Shown here: piece by piece, positions 1 to 8,862 of the stretch | How positions within the stretch are numbered: the first letter of the stretch is position 1 | Layout: each line of letters opens with the position of its first letter | DNA from: Caldicellulosiruptor saccharolyticus DSM 8903 | Lineage (GTDB): Bacteria; Bacillota; Thermoanaerobacteria; Caldicellulosiruptorales; Caldicellulosiruptoraceae | Direction: 5' to 3' | Length of the DNA stretch: 64,000 nt | Assembly: GCF_000016545.1 (NCBI RefSeq) | Contig: NC_009437.1 | Location: forward strand, 349,501 to 413,500 | Translations under genes and position numbers: made by a program | Notes under the pieces: model-generated | Seen by the model: the letters and a program-made list of their open reading frames with translations, nothing else | The model's database searches: none | What the model was told of the DNA's origin: nothing

Positions 1-1055
1 ATAAAGGCAATGGTTTTTACGGCAGAAAACTTGCAACACCTGTTGGCAGCCTTGAAATTTCTGTTCCTCGCACACGCTCTGGTAACTTTCGACCTTCCAT
101 TCTCCCTGACCGCTACAAAAGGGTTGACAGCTCATACACTGACCTGCTCATGTCTTTAGTCGCCAATGGTTACTCAGAAAGTTCTCTTGTCCAAACTCTT
201 AAAAGCATGAATCTGCCTTATTCTGAAGACGAAATCGAAAAAATCAAAAACGATCTTAAAAACGAGCTTCAACTTTTCAAACAAAGAGAACTTCCTGAAA
301 GTGCTTTTGCTCTTATCATTGACGGTTACCATTGCGAAATTAAAGATAACTCAAAAGTTAAACAAGCTACTTGCTATGTCGTGCTTGGCATTGATTTAGA
401 AGGCAAAAAAGATATCTTCGGTATCTACACTTTCTTCGGCAAAGAAAACAAAGCCGATTGGATGAGAGTCTTTGACGACTTAATTACAAGAGGTCTTAAA
501 AAAGTCTTAATAGTTGTAAGCGATGATTTTCCAGGCATTATCGATGCTGTTAGACTCGCTTATCCCCTTGCCGACCATCAACTATGTTTTGTTCACCTTC
601 AACGCAATGTCAGAAAACATATGGCAAAAGATGATGCTTCCGTTTTCAACAAAGAGCTTGATAAACTAAGAACTTCCTCTGCTGATTTTGACGAAGCTAT
701 TTCAAAGTTCAAACTTCTTTGTGAGCAATACTCCTCAAAATATCCTCGATTCATAAAAGGTATTTGCGAAAAAGCAGAGTTCTATCTTGCACATATGAGG
801 TATCCTGAAGATTTAAGAAAGTACATTTATACTACTAATGCTGTAGAAAGCGTAAACAGTATGATTGAAAAGATAAGAATAAACTCCGGTGGTTATTTTC
901 AATCTGTAGAAGTTTTAGAGATAAACATATATTTACAAAGAGAAAACTTGCGTCGGGGCAAGTGGAAAAACGGAGTACCTATTCTTAAAAAATGTAGTTA
1001 CAATATATTACAGCTCTACAATATACGCTATGAAATGGAAACACAAAATTCTTGA
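1..1055 (+). CDS. IS256-family transposase, copy 1 (5' end outside window)
   Basis: This is a mutator/IS256-type DDE transposase that cuts and pastes its own element. The reading frame is already open at base 3 (Lys-Gly-Asn-Gly), so the true start lies left of the window; the ATG at 150 is internal. The visible protein is identical to the matching part of the two complete 409-residue copies at 4643-5872 and 30003-31232. In full-length numbering the likely DDE residues are D166 (IIDGYH), D233 (VSDDFPG) and E341 (TNAVES). Identity between three copies implies very recent transposition, and the gene shows no lesion in the part seen. Confidence 0.93.
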   Translation, partial: KGNGFYGRKLATPVGSLEISVPRTRSGNFRPSILPDRYKRVDSSYTDLLMSLVANGYSESSLVQTLKSMNLPYSEDEIEKIKNDLKNELQLFKQRELPESAFALIIDGYHCEIKDNSKVKQATCYVVLGIDLEGKKDIFGIYTFFGKENKADWMRVFDDLITRGLKKVLIVVSDDFPGIIDAVRLAYPLADHQLCFVHLQRNVRKHMAKDDASVFNKELDKLRTSSADFDEAISKFKLLCEQYSSKYPRFIKGICEKAEFYLAHMRYPEDLRKYIYTTNAVESVNSMIEKIRINSGGYFQSVEVLEINIYLQRENLRRGKWKNGVPILKKCSYNILQLYNIRYEMETQNS

Positions 1056-1063
1056 CAAGTCTC
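1..1063 (+). mobile_element. IS256-family element, copy 1 (right part)
   Basis: The right end is placed at 1063 because the same terminal sequence, ending GACAAGTCTC, bounds the complete copies at 4635-5943 and 29995-31303. The flank to its right is a truncated istA, so the insertion, or a rearrangement through it, removed the istA 3' end. The left end and its target duplication are outside the window. Confidence 0.85.
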
Positions 1064-2098
1064 GAACACCCTCAAAAAACTGCCAATCTCAACTACCTCT
1101 ACTTCACCTCCTGCATACTCATATGGCACTGAATAATAGTTCCCTTTGTATATGAGATGACAGTTAGTAGCTACTTTATGAATTGAACTTCTTGATATGT
1201 AATATTCCTCAACAGGAAGAGCTATTAACTTCTCTTTCTCTTCTGAGATGAAAACTTCTTTGGGAACTTTCTTGGTTGTGCCATGTACTCTCACATTTGC
1301 TACATTGTCAAGCCAGTTTTTTAAATACTCCCTCGCCTCATCAATATCCTTAAATTCTTCCCCAGAAAAACAATTTTGCTTAACATACTTAATTGCTGAT
1401 TCTACTTTGCCTTTATCAGTCGGTGTGTATACCCTACATGGCTGAGGTAAAAATCCATAGTGGCTTGCAAAACTTGCATAATCTTTTTGTATTTGCGCCT
1501 CATAAAAATCAACATTCAATACACCTGCTTTTAAGTTGTCTATCTTTACAACTTCTACTACCCCACCAAAATACTTAAATGCGTTCTTATGACACTGTAT
1601 AAATGTTTCAACTGTCTGCTCAAATACTATCTCTGCATACATATATCTTGAATAACTTAAAACCATTGTAAATACCCATGCTTTTTTGAATTTGCCATCA
1701 ACTTTTATCTTGCCTATATATCCAAAATCAACTTGAGCTTCTTCTGCAGGCAGTGTTGTTAAAACCATGTACACCTTTGAATTTGCTATCTTTTGTTTTA
1801 CCTTTTGGACATATCTTCTTACATTCGAGTAGCTTCCTTCAAAACCAAATTCCGCTTTCAAGTCTTGATGTATTTTCTTTGCTGAAAGTCCTTTATTAAC
1901 CTTTACCTCAATGAACTCCCTGTAATTATCTAATACAGAACCTTTTGATTTTCTCTCGACTTCTCCTTTCTGTTCAATGTCATGGATTACTTTTCTAACA
2001 GTTTTTCTATCCACGTCTAACAATCTTGCTATTTGACTTTTGTTGTATCCCCGTTTGAAAAGTGTGTAGATTGTTGTGTGCATTGCAACCCCCAACAT
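1028..2098 (-). pseudogene. istA: IS21-family IstA transposase, 3' end replaced by IS256 sequence
   Basis: IstA is the DDE transposase of IS21-type elements and works with the AAA+ helper IstB. The N-terminus has a helix-turn-helix (SQIARLLDVDRKTVRK), followed by the catalytic core with D (QVDFGYIG), D (KIDNLKAG) and E (KGKVESAIKY). About 345 native residues remain. The last ten codons (TCQEFCVSIS) come from the terminus of the adjacent IS256 copy, so the normal C-terminal region of roughly 70-150 residues is lost. The frame opens at 2098; an ATG at 2083 (MHTTIYTLFKRG) fits the usual IstA N-terminus equally well. The catalytic triad survives, but loss of istB and the other terminus should leave the element inactive. 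Confidence 0.88.
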
Positions 2099-2225
2099 TT
2101 TCTTGTTATCTTCTCCTTCTGTAGTTTTCCCATACTTTCCATTCTACACTACAGAAGGCTTCTTTTTAAGTGGCAGGTGGGGAATTTTTAGTGTCATTTC
2201 TGATGATTTTATTTTATCATTAACA
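1064..2225 (-). mobile_element. IS21-family remnant bounding the left side of the CRISPR array
   Basis: The istA-proximal terminus is placed at 2225, where the minus strand begins TGTTAATGATAAAA, an IS21-like TG end. Bases 2226-2256 directly next to it are a 31-nt partial spacer followed by the first intact repeat. The element therefore inserted into a spacer and the array once extended further left. Its other side is cut by IS256 copy 1 at 1063/1064. No istB is left on this side. Confidence 0.6.
2112..2158 (-). promoter_or_regulatory. Inverted repeat overlapping the istA ribosome binding site
   Basis: On the minus strand CCTTCTGTAG (2158-2149) can pair with CTACAGAAGG (2124-2115), a perfect 10-bp stem. 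The 3' arm contains most of the AAGGAG Shine-Dalgarno sequence that precedes istA. Folding would hide the ribosome binding site. This matches the arrangement at two other transposase genes in the window (3710-3777 and 54206-54294). The role is inferred. Confidence 0.5.
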
Positions 2226-3650
2226 TGCTTCGCTGACGGTTACGACGTTTTGAAGGGTCTTATCTGAACTATGAGGGATGTAAACCTTTTTCTTTTTCAA
2301 AGACCTTGCACACAAAAAATCGTCTTATCTGAACTATGAGGGATGTAAACTGTGATATACCTTCACGTCTTCCTCGTATAAGTCATAGTCTTATCTGAAC
2401 TATGAGGGATGTAAACAATTCACATGCGAATAGAGGTCCATAGTGATTGAGATGTCTTATCTGAACTATGAGGGATGTAAACGAGACAAAATCAGCTTAC
2501 AAATTCCCTCATCATGAGGGTCTTATCTGAACTATGAGGGATGTAAACAGCATCGATATTGCTTCTTTGAGCTGCTCAAATACCGAGTCTTATCTGAACT
2601 ATGAGGGATGTAAACATAGCTGCTCAAATACACTACGTGGGTATGTCGTAAGTCTTATCTGAACTATGAGGGATGTAAACTTCTTTTAGCTCTTCAAAAA
2701 TTTCTAATGTGTTCATGTCTTATCTGAACTATGAGGGATGTAAACAGTGTTCATGATGCTATCAAAGCTTTAGCCGAGTCAAGTCTTATCTGAACTATGA
2801 GGGATGTAAACAAAAATCATAGGTGGGTTGAGAAAGCTCCAATTGTAGTCTTATCTGAACTATGAGGGATGTAAACCACATAAGTGTTAGTTGGAAAAGC
2901 GTCGGCATAGGAGTCTTATCTGAACTATGAGGGATGTAAACCTGGTTTTCTTTTCTTTATGTGTAATCATATCCTGCGTCTTATCTGAACTATGAGGGAT
3001 GTAAACTAAGTAGTGGACTTGCTTTATATTTGCTTATGGCAGGTCTTATCTGAACTATGAGGGATGTAAACTTTACTATGCATGAAAACAGATTTATATT
3101 TGAACAAGTCTTATCTGAACTATGAGGGATGTAAACGATATCATGATTTTGCAAAAGATTGTTGCAAGGATTGTCTTATCTGAACTATGAGGGATGTAAA
3201 CGCTAATGCTGCTGCTGCATGTATACCATTGCGAGTCTTATCTGAACTATGAGGGATGTAAACGGGCAAAGTAGTCAAACTTGCTGTAATGCTTTAGAAG
3301 GTCTTATCTGAACTATGAGGGATGTAAACATTTTGAAATGGGCACTTACTAATTTGCAAGTTGAAAGTCTTATCTGAACTATGAGGGATGTAAACGCTGC
3401 AGCTGCATAGAGCAATAAACGCAAAACAGCTTGTCTTATCTGAACTATGAGGGATGTAAACCTGTGCGGTGCGGCTGTGTTGATATGAGTGTTGAGGGTC
3501 TTATCTGAACTATGAGGGATGTAAACTGCTTTTATTCTTCTGTTTTGCTTCAAAAGCTGGTACAGTCTTATCTGAACTATGAGGGATGTAAACCATAGAA
3601 AGGCGGACTTTTTATTACTGGAAGGATGAAGGTCTTATCTGAACTATGAG
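2226..3650 (+). CRISPR. CRISPR array, left segment: 21 full repeats plus a 19-nt half repeat
   Basis: A 29-bp repeat (5' half GTCTTATCTGAACTATGAG, 3' half GGATGTAAAC) starts at 2257 and recurs about every 65-66 bp up to 3565-3593. All 21 complete copies look identical. The last copy (3632-3650) keeps only its first 19 bases because an IS110 element is inserted there. The 3' end ATGTAAAC resembles the 8-nt ATTGAAAC handle of type I-B and type III crRNAs in related thermophiles, so the plus strand is probably the crRNA strand. Spacers are 33-38 nt, mostly 36-37. Bases 2226-2256 are a spacer cut by IS21. No leader and no cas gene is present, so the type is inferred from the repeat alone. Confidence 0.97.
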
Positions 3651-3709
3651 CATTCCTGTAATGAACGAAAATGAGTGAAAATGAAGAGAAATGAGATTTG
3701 AAGAGATAA

Positions 3710-3777
3710 GGTACCTCCTGGTAAAATACAGAATGTAAGTTGTACAACTTACGACAAAACACAACAAAGGAGGTACC
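3710..3777 (+). promoter_or_regulatory. Hairpin burying the IS110 transposase ribosome binding site
   Basis: GGTACCTCC (3710-3718) is the perfect reverse complement of GGAGGTACC (3769-3777). The second arm contains the Shine-Dalgarno core GGAGG, 8 bases before the TTG start at 3782. Between the arms is a perfect 18-bp palindrome, GTAAGTTGTACAACTTAC (3735-3752), which can form an inner hairpin. The likely role is to block translation of long read-through transcripts entering the element. That role is inferred; the pairing is directly visible. Confidence 0.65.
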
Positions 3778-4634
3778 CTCTTTGAAGTATACACAAAATG
3801 AAAAGATATTACAAGTAACAGAGAGAACTTTAGTTGTAGGAGTAGATATAGCAAAGGAAAGGCATGTAGGCAGAGCATTTGATTTTAGAGGAGTGGAGCT
3901 TGGCAAGAGAATAGAGTTTGAGAATAGGAAAGAAGGTATGGAGAAATTTTTGGATTGGGCAAATAAGATAATGAAAGCAAATGGCAAAGACAACATGATA
4001 GTAGGGATAGAGCCTACAGGGCATTACTGGCTGTGCTTTGAGCAGTATCTGAGAGAGAATGGCATAAAAGTGGTTTTAGTGAATCCTTTTCACGTGAAGA
4101 GGAGCAAGGAGCTTGATGATAATACGCAAACTAAGAGCGATATAAAGGATCCGAAGACGATAGCGATGCTTGTGAAGGATGGAAGATATACAGAGCCAAA
4201 TATACCCGAGGGTATATATGCTGAGATGAGAGTAGCGATGAACATATATGAAAGGCTACAAAAACAGCTGAACGTTTTAAAAAATCAAATAATCAACTGG
4301 CTCGATATGTATTTTCCAGAATTTTTAGAAGTATTTTCTGATTGGGAAGGCAAGGTAGCGCTATTGACCCTAAAAGAGATGCCATTGCCTTGTGATGTAG
4401 TGGAAAATGAAGTGGAAGGGATTATAGAGTACTGGCGTGACAAAGTAGATAGGCGAGCGGTTAGTCGCAGGAGGGCGATGGATTTAGTAGAGGCTGCCAA
4501 AAGGAGTATAGGTAAAAAAGAAGGGAGAAAGCTGGCAAGACAAGAGATAAAATATTTGCTGAGTCAATATGAGCTTTTAAAGAAGCAGATAGAAGAGATA
4601 GAAGCCGAGATGGCAGAGCTTTTGAGAGAGGTGC

Positions 4635-5943
4635 GAGACTTGTCAAGAATTTTGTGTTTCCATTTCATAGCGTATATTGTAGAGCTGTAATATATTGTAA
4701 CTACATTTTTTAAGAATAGGTACTCCGTTTTTCCACTTGCCCCGACGCAAGTTTTCTCTTTGTAAATATATGTTTATCTCTAAAACTTCTACAGATTGAA
4801 AATAACCACCGGAGTTTATTCTTATCTTTTCAATCATACTGTTTACGCTTTCTACAGCATTAGTAGTATAAATGTACTTTCTTAAATCTTCAGGATACCT
4901 CATATGTGCAAGATAGAACTCTGCTTTTTCGCAAATACCTTTTATGAATCGAGGATATTTTGAGGAGTATTGCTCACAAAGAAGTTTGAACTTTGAAATA
5001 GCTTCGTCAAAATCAGCAGAGGAAGTTCTTAGTTTATCAAGCTCTTTGTTGAAAACGGAAGCATCATCTTTTGCCATATGTTTTCTGACATTGCGTTGAA
5101 GGTGAACAAAACATAGTTGATGGTCGGCAAGGGGATAAGCGAGTCTAACAGCATCGATAATGCCTGGAAAATCATCGCTTACAACTATTAAGACTTTTTT
5201 AAGACCTCTTGTAATTAAGTCGTCAAAGACTCTCATCCAATCGGCTTTGTTTTCTTTGCCGAAGAAAGTGTAGATACCGAAGATATCTTTTTTGCCTTCT
5301 AAATCAATGCCAAGCACGACATAGCAAGTAGCTTGTTTAACTTTTGAGTTATCTTTAATTTCGCAATGGTAACCGTCAATGATAAGAGCAAAAGCACTTT
5401 CAGGAAGTTCTCTTTGTTTGAAAAGTTGAAGCTCGTTTTTAAGATCGTTTTTGATTTTTTCGATTTCGTCTTCAGAATAAGGCAGATTCATGCTTTTAAG
5501 AGTTTGGACAAGAGAACTTTCTGAGTAACCATTGGCGACTAAAGACATGAGCAGGTCAGTGTATGAGCTGTCAACCCTTTTGTAGCGGTCAGGGAGAATG
5601 GAAGGTCGAAAGTTACCAGAGCGTGTGCGAGGAACAGAAATTTCAAGGCTGCCAACAGGTGTTGCAAGTTTTCTGCCGTAAAAACCATTGCCTTTATCGT
5701 TTTCGTTTTTAGCAAGGTAAACAGTTCTTTCTGATAACATAAAGCAATCGAGCAAGTTTTCCAAAAGCTGTTTTAAAGCTGGGCGAGTAGGATCATCTTT
5801 GGAGCAATACATATTTAATACTTGCTCGATAGCCATATTTTTAGCGGTTTCAAAAATTTCATTTTTCTCCATAATCGTGAGCCCCCCTTTGGTGATTATT
5901 TCAACACTAATTATACAGTGGACACAATTTTATTTTAACTCCC
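4635..5943 (-). mobile_element. IS256-family element, copy 2, complete, 1309 bp
   Basis: The termini begin GAGACTTGTCAAGAAT and, on the opposite strand, GGGAGTTAAAATAAAA, which form imperfect inverted repeats. The element is flanked by a perfect 8-bp target duplication AGAGGTGC (4627-4634 and 5944-5951), the size usual for IS256. It interrupts the IS110 transposase. The sequence appears identical to copy 3 and to the visible part of copy 1. Confidence 0.95.
4643..5872 (-). CDS. IS256-family transposase, copy 2
   Basis: This is a full-length mutator-type transposase of 409 residues starting MEKNEIFETAKNMAIEQVL. The ATG at 5872 follows a G-rich ribosome binding site (AAAGGGGGGCTCACGATT). The DDE residues are D166, D233 and E341, and the CxxVHLQRN-type motif typical of the family (LCFVHLQRNVRKH) is present. 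The gene is antisense to the IS110 gene it interrupts. It is intact, and identity with copy 3 suggests an active lineage. Confidence 0.97.
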   Translation of the reverse strand: MEKNEIFETAKNMAIEQVLNMYCSKDDPTRPALKQLLENLLDCFMLSERTVYLAKNENDKGNGFYGRKLATPVGSLEISVPRTRSGNFRPSILPDRYKRVDSSYTDLLMSLVANGYSESSLVQTLKSMNLPYSEDEIEKIKNDLKNELQLFKQRELPESAFALIIDGYHCEIKDNSKVKQATCYVVLGIDLEGKKDIFGIYTFFGKENKADWMRVFDDLITRGLKKVLIVVSDDFPGIIDAVRLAYPLADHQLCFVHLQRNVRKHMAKDDASVFNKELDKLRTSSADFDEAISKFKLLCEQYSSKYPRFIKGICEKAEFYLAHMRYPEDLRKYIYTTNAVESVNSMIEKIRINSGGYFQSVEVLEINIYLQRENLRRGKWKNGVPILKKCSYNILQLYNIRYEMETQNS

Positions 5944-6624
5944 AGAGGTGCCGAATGGAGAGGAACTGCTTAAAATAAAAGGTGTTGGTGTAAAAACGGC
6001 AGTTGGCTTTATTTCTGAGGTTGGAGATATAAAGAGGTATGAGGATGCGAGACAGATACAGAAATTGGCGGGACTCAATATAGTTGAGAATAGTTCTGGT
6101 AAGTACAAGGGTCAGACGTGTATAAGTAAAAGAGGGCGAGGGAGGCTCAGAAGTAGCTTGTTCAAGGCCATGATTACAATAGTAGCAAAGAATGAAGAAT
6201 TTAAGCAGCTGCACAGGTATTACACCACGCGAGAGAACAATCCCTTGAAGAAGAAGCAATCATTAATAGCACTGTGTTGTAAATTGATAAGGGTATTTTA
6301 TGCGATTTTGAAAAAAGGCGTAAAGTATGATGGGAACAAGATGTTGAGCGATATAAAGAGAGAGGCTTTAGCAAGGACAGCGTGAAGTGAAGTGAGAAAA
6401 ATTGCTTGAACATTCTTAGTTTAAAGCAGGAGAAATAGTTTGAGTGATTCACATCTTGAGGGGGTAAAGAAATTCTTAGCTTTGCGAGGAGATTAAGTCA
6501 TGTCGAGTAGCAAAGCGCCCCTTTTGGTAGGAGTTCACATCTTAAACAATGTATAGAGAGTAACAAGTGAAGAAAGAAGGATAAAATGATTCTTTATAAA
6601 AAGTAAGTAGATTGGAAAATGTGA

Positions 6625-6787
6625 GCGGGTGGTCAGAGTACATCCCCATACGGGCGAAGACCCTGCATACGAGCATAACTGACGTCCACGCCATGGTAGA
6701 TGGGACGAGGGAATTGAGGGCAAGTGAGAAAAGACCCTGAGAGACATGAGAGGGTAAACGCCATGGTTATTGTGGATAAATACCCGC
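6625..6787 (+). ncRNA. Candidate bridge RNA in the 3' region of the first IS110 element
   Basis: The 568 bp between the transposase stop (6385) and the element end hold no convincing gene. Within it GCGGGT (6625-6630) can pair with ACCCGC (6782-6787) and enclose several shorter pairings, such as GTCAG 6632-6636 with CTGAC 6679-6683 and CCCAT 6645-6649 with ATGGG 6700-6704. CGCCATGGT occurs twice (6689-6697, 6759-6767), as does GACCCTG. ATTGAG at 6713-6718 matches the element's right end (6947-6952), and ATGAG at 6746-6750 matches the repeat sequence just left of the insertion. A 3' location is described for IS1111-group elements. The call is inference from layout, folding and these short matches. 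Confidence 0.42.
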
Positions 6788-6956
6788 CGTAATATGGTAG
6801 AATAACAAGATAAATACAAGATGGAGGCCAATTCTAAGTTGGGCATGGTAGAATAAAGCAATAATAACAATATCAAGAACAAAATTGTTTGTTTCGATAA
6901 CGAAATTTAAAGAAACCGTGAGATATTTTGAGAAAATCAAAGGTATATTGAGAGAG

Positions 6957-8473
6957 GGATGTAAACAAAAAATTGCAAGGTTCTTTGGAACAAATATTGA
7001 TGAGTCTTATCTGAACTATGAGGGATGTAAACTCAACTTTTCGGTTTCTCTTTCAGCTTGTTTGACTGCGTCTTATCTGAACTATGAGGGATGTAAACAT
7101 TGGCAAAATAATTTGAAAAATATTATCAAAATAATAGTCTTATCTGAACTATGAGGGATGTAAACTTATAAAAAGTAGGAGGGTTTAGAATGGCAGTCTT
7201 TGTCTTATCTGAACTATGAGGGATGTAAACTTGAATGAATTTAGCGGTATTGCTGTAGCGACTATGTCTTATCTGAACTATGAGGGATGTAAACAAGAAA
7301 GATAAAAAAGAAATGAAAGTTTGGACACTTGGTCTTATCTGAACTATGAGGGATGTAAACAAGAAAGATAAAAAAGAAATGAAAGTTTGGACACTTGGTC
7401 TTATCTGAACTATGAGGGATGTAAACAGTGCAAGTTTAAGGTTTTGCAAAGATGCTATTAAACGTCTTATCTGAACTATGAGGGATGTAAACAGTTACAT
7501 TTTTTACGTCAGATGTTTTTTTAGTAATAGTCTTATCTGAACTATGAGGGATGTAAACATTTTTTTGCACGTGATGTTAGGACTTTATACAGGAGTCTTA
7601 TCTGAACTATGAGGGATGTAAACCTGTAACCACCATTGAAATATTTATAATGTGCTAAAGGTCTTATCTGAACTATGAGGGATGTAAACCTGAACACAGC
7701 TAAATCCTGATGTTGTGTTTTTCAAGTAGTCTTATCTGAACTATGAGGGATGTAAACGCAAAGCTCAGATTAGAAACTATCTTATCAATCCACGTCTTAT
7801 CTGAACTATGAGGGATGTAAACTGGGGAAGAAGAAGAAAAAGAAAAAGAAGAAGAAAAGTCTTATCTGAACTATGAGGGATGTAAACCAAACAACACAAT
7901 GTCATTGCGCCACATGTAATAGGTGTCTTATCTGAACTATGAGGGATGTAAACTGAAAACAAGAAAGATTTTAATATCAAGCCTCTGGAGTCTTATCTGA
8001 ACTATGAGGGATGTAAACTGACTTCTGCGACTTGGGCAAGCGGATTCATCGGGAAGTCTTATCTGAACTATGAGGGATGTAAACGGGTTTGACGAATTCC
8101 AAAACGCCCACAATACAAGAGAAGTCTTATCTGAACTATGAGGGATGTAAACCCTCACAGAGTACCCCCCCTCAACAGACCCTTCTAGTCTTATCTGAAC
8201 TATGAGGGATGTAAACATAATGCCAGTCTGTTGGGTTAGTGAGAGCATTTGCGTCTTATCTGAACTATGAGGGATGTAAACCTCTCGATAAAGCTCAATC
8301 CAGTCCTCAAGCCTCAGTCGTCTTATCTGAACTATGAGGGATGTAAACTGTTTTGAATCGGCTTCGATTAAAGCATTTGCTTTAAGGTCTTATCTGAACT
8401 ATGAGGGATGTAAACATTTCCAATGTTGCACATATAGGCAAATATCCGCTGCTAGTCTTATCTGAACTATGAG
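6957..8473 (+). CRISPR. CRISPR array, right segment: 22 full repeats between two half repeats
   Basis: The segment begins with the last 10 bases of the repeat split by IS110 (6957-6966). Complete identical repeats follow from 7004 to 8387-8415. A final half repeat (8455-8473) stops after the same 19 bases as the one at 3650. Spacers are 35-39 nt. Two consecutive spacers (7295-7331 and 7361-7397) are identical. One spacer (7823-7858) is almost pure purine. The spacer at 7166-7201 carries AGGAGG, seven bases, then ATG, and so looks taken from a gene start. No degenerate terminal repeat is seen, so this is an internal slice of a longer array. Confidence 0.97.
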
Positions 8474-8538
8474 TGTTATTGTCAATACCTTTTCCCCACT
8501 TTTGATAATATTTTTTCCCCATCTGTTTTCAAAAAAAT

Positions 8539-8862
8539 TTAATTATCATTATTTAACTGATTTGACTCATTCTTGGAATCATATGTTAAAGCTTTTATAG
8601 CACCCTCCCTTTGCTTCATCCTATAACTTTCACCTTTGATAACCACAAAATGACAGTGATGTACAAATCTATCTAAAATTGCTGTCGCTAAAACTGGATC
8701 ATAAAATATCCTCGGCCACTCTTCAAATACCTTGTTTGTGGTTATTATTATCGATCCTCTCTCATATCTCTTTGATATTATCTCATAAAAATCATCTACA
8801 CTGCTTTGATTGAATTTCCTTAAGCCCAGCTCATCTATTATTAACAAATCCACATTAACCCT
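8539..8862 (-). pseudogene. istB: IstB helper ATPase, C-terminal fragment
   Basis: IstB is the AAA+ ATPase that loads IstA on target DNA. This fragment begins at the Walker B strand (VDLLIIDELG) and continues through a sensor 1-like segment (GSIIITTN), an arginine-finger region (ILDRFVHHCH) and a short tail ending near 8541. The N-terminal half with Walker A is at 10516-11008. The two are separated by an IS110 element. About 105 residues remain here. Confidence 0.88.

Larger units (their letters stand above)
3782..6385 (+). pseudogene. IS110-family transposase split by IS256
   Basis: IS110 recombinases have an N-terminal RuvC-like DEDD domain and a C-terminal Tnp20 domain with a catalytic serine, and are guided by a bridge RNA. 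The N-terminal part shows D (VGVDIAKE), E (VGIEPTGHYW) and D/D (KSDIKDPK). After 4634 the frame runs into IS256 and stops at 4690. The C-terminal part resumes at 5952 with a helix-hairpin-helix-like stretch (LLKIKGVGVKTAVGFI) and a serine motif (ENSSGKYKG). Deleting IS256 and one 8-bp duplication restores an unbroken protein of 428 residues. TTG 3782 is chosen as start because AAAGGAGG lies 8 bases upstream. The gene was intact until the IS256 insertion. Confidence 0.93.
3651..6953 (+). mobile_element. IS110-family element inserted in a CRISPR repeat, itself carrying an IS256 copy
   Basis: The two halves of one CRISPR repeat lie on either side: bases 1-19 at 3632-3650 and GGATGTAAAC at 6957-6966. 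A shared GAG makes the exact crossover ambiguous by about 3 bp. The element has no terminal inverted repeats and no clear target duplication, as expected for IS110. It has a 131-bp 5' flank, a transposase gene, and a 568-bp 3' non-coding region. Removing the nested IS256 (4635-5943 plus an 8-bp duplication) gives an ancestral element of about 2.0 kb. Confidence 0.88.

Noticed and set aside
3275..3553. Minus-strand open frame with recurring FTSLIVQIR
   Set aside because: It is the CRISPR repeat translated in a stop-free frame; the same false protein appears at 7126-7449, 7777-7980 and 7937-8248.
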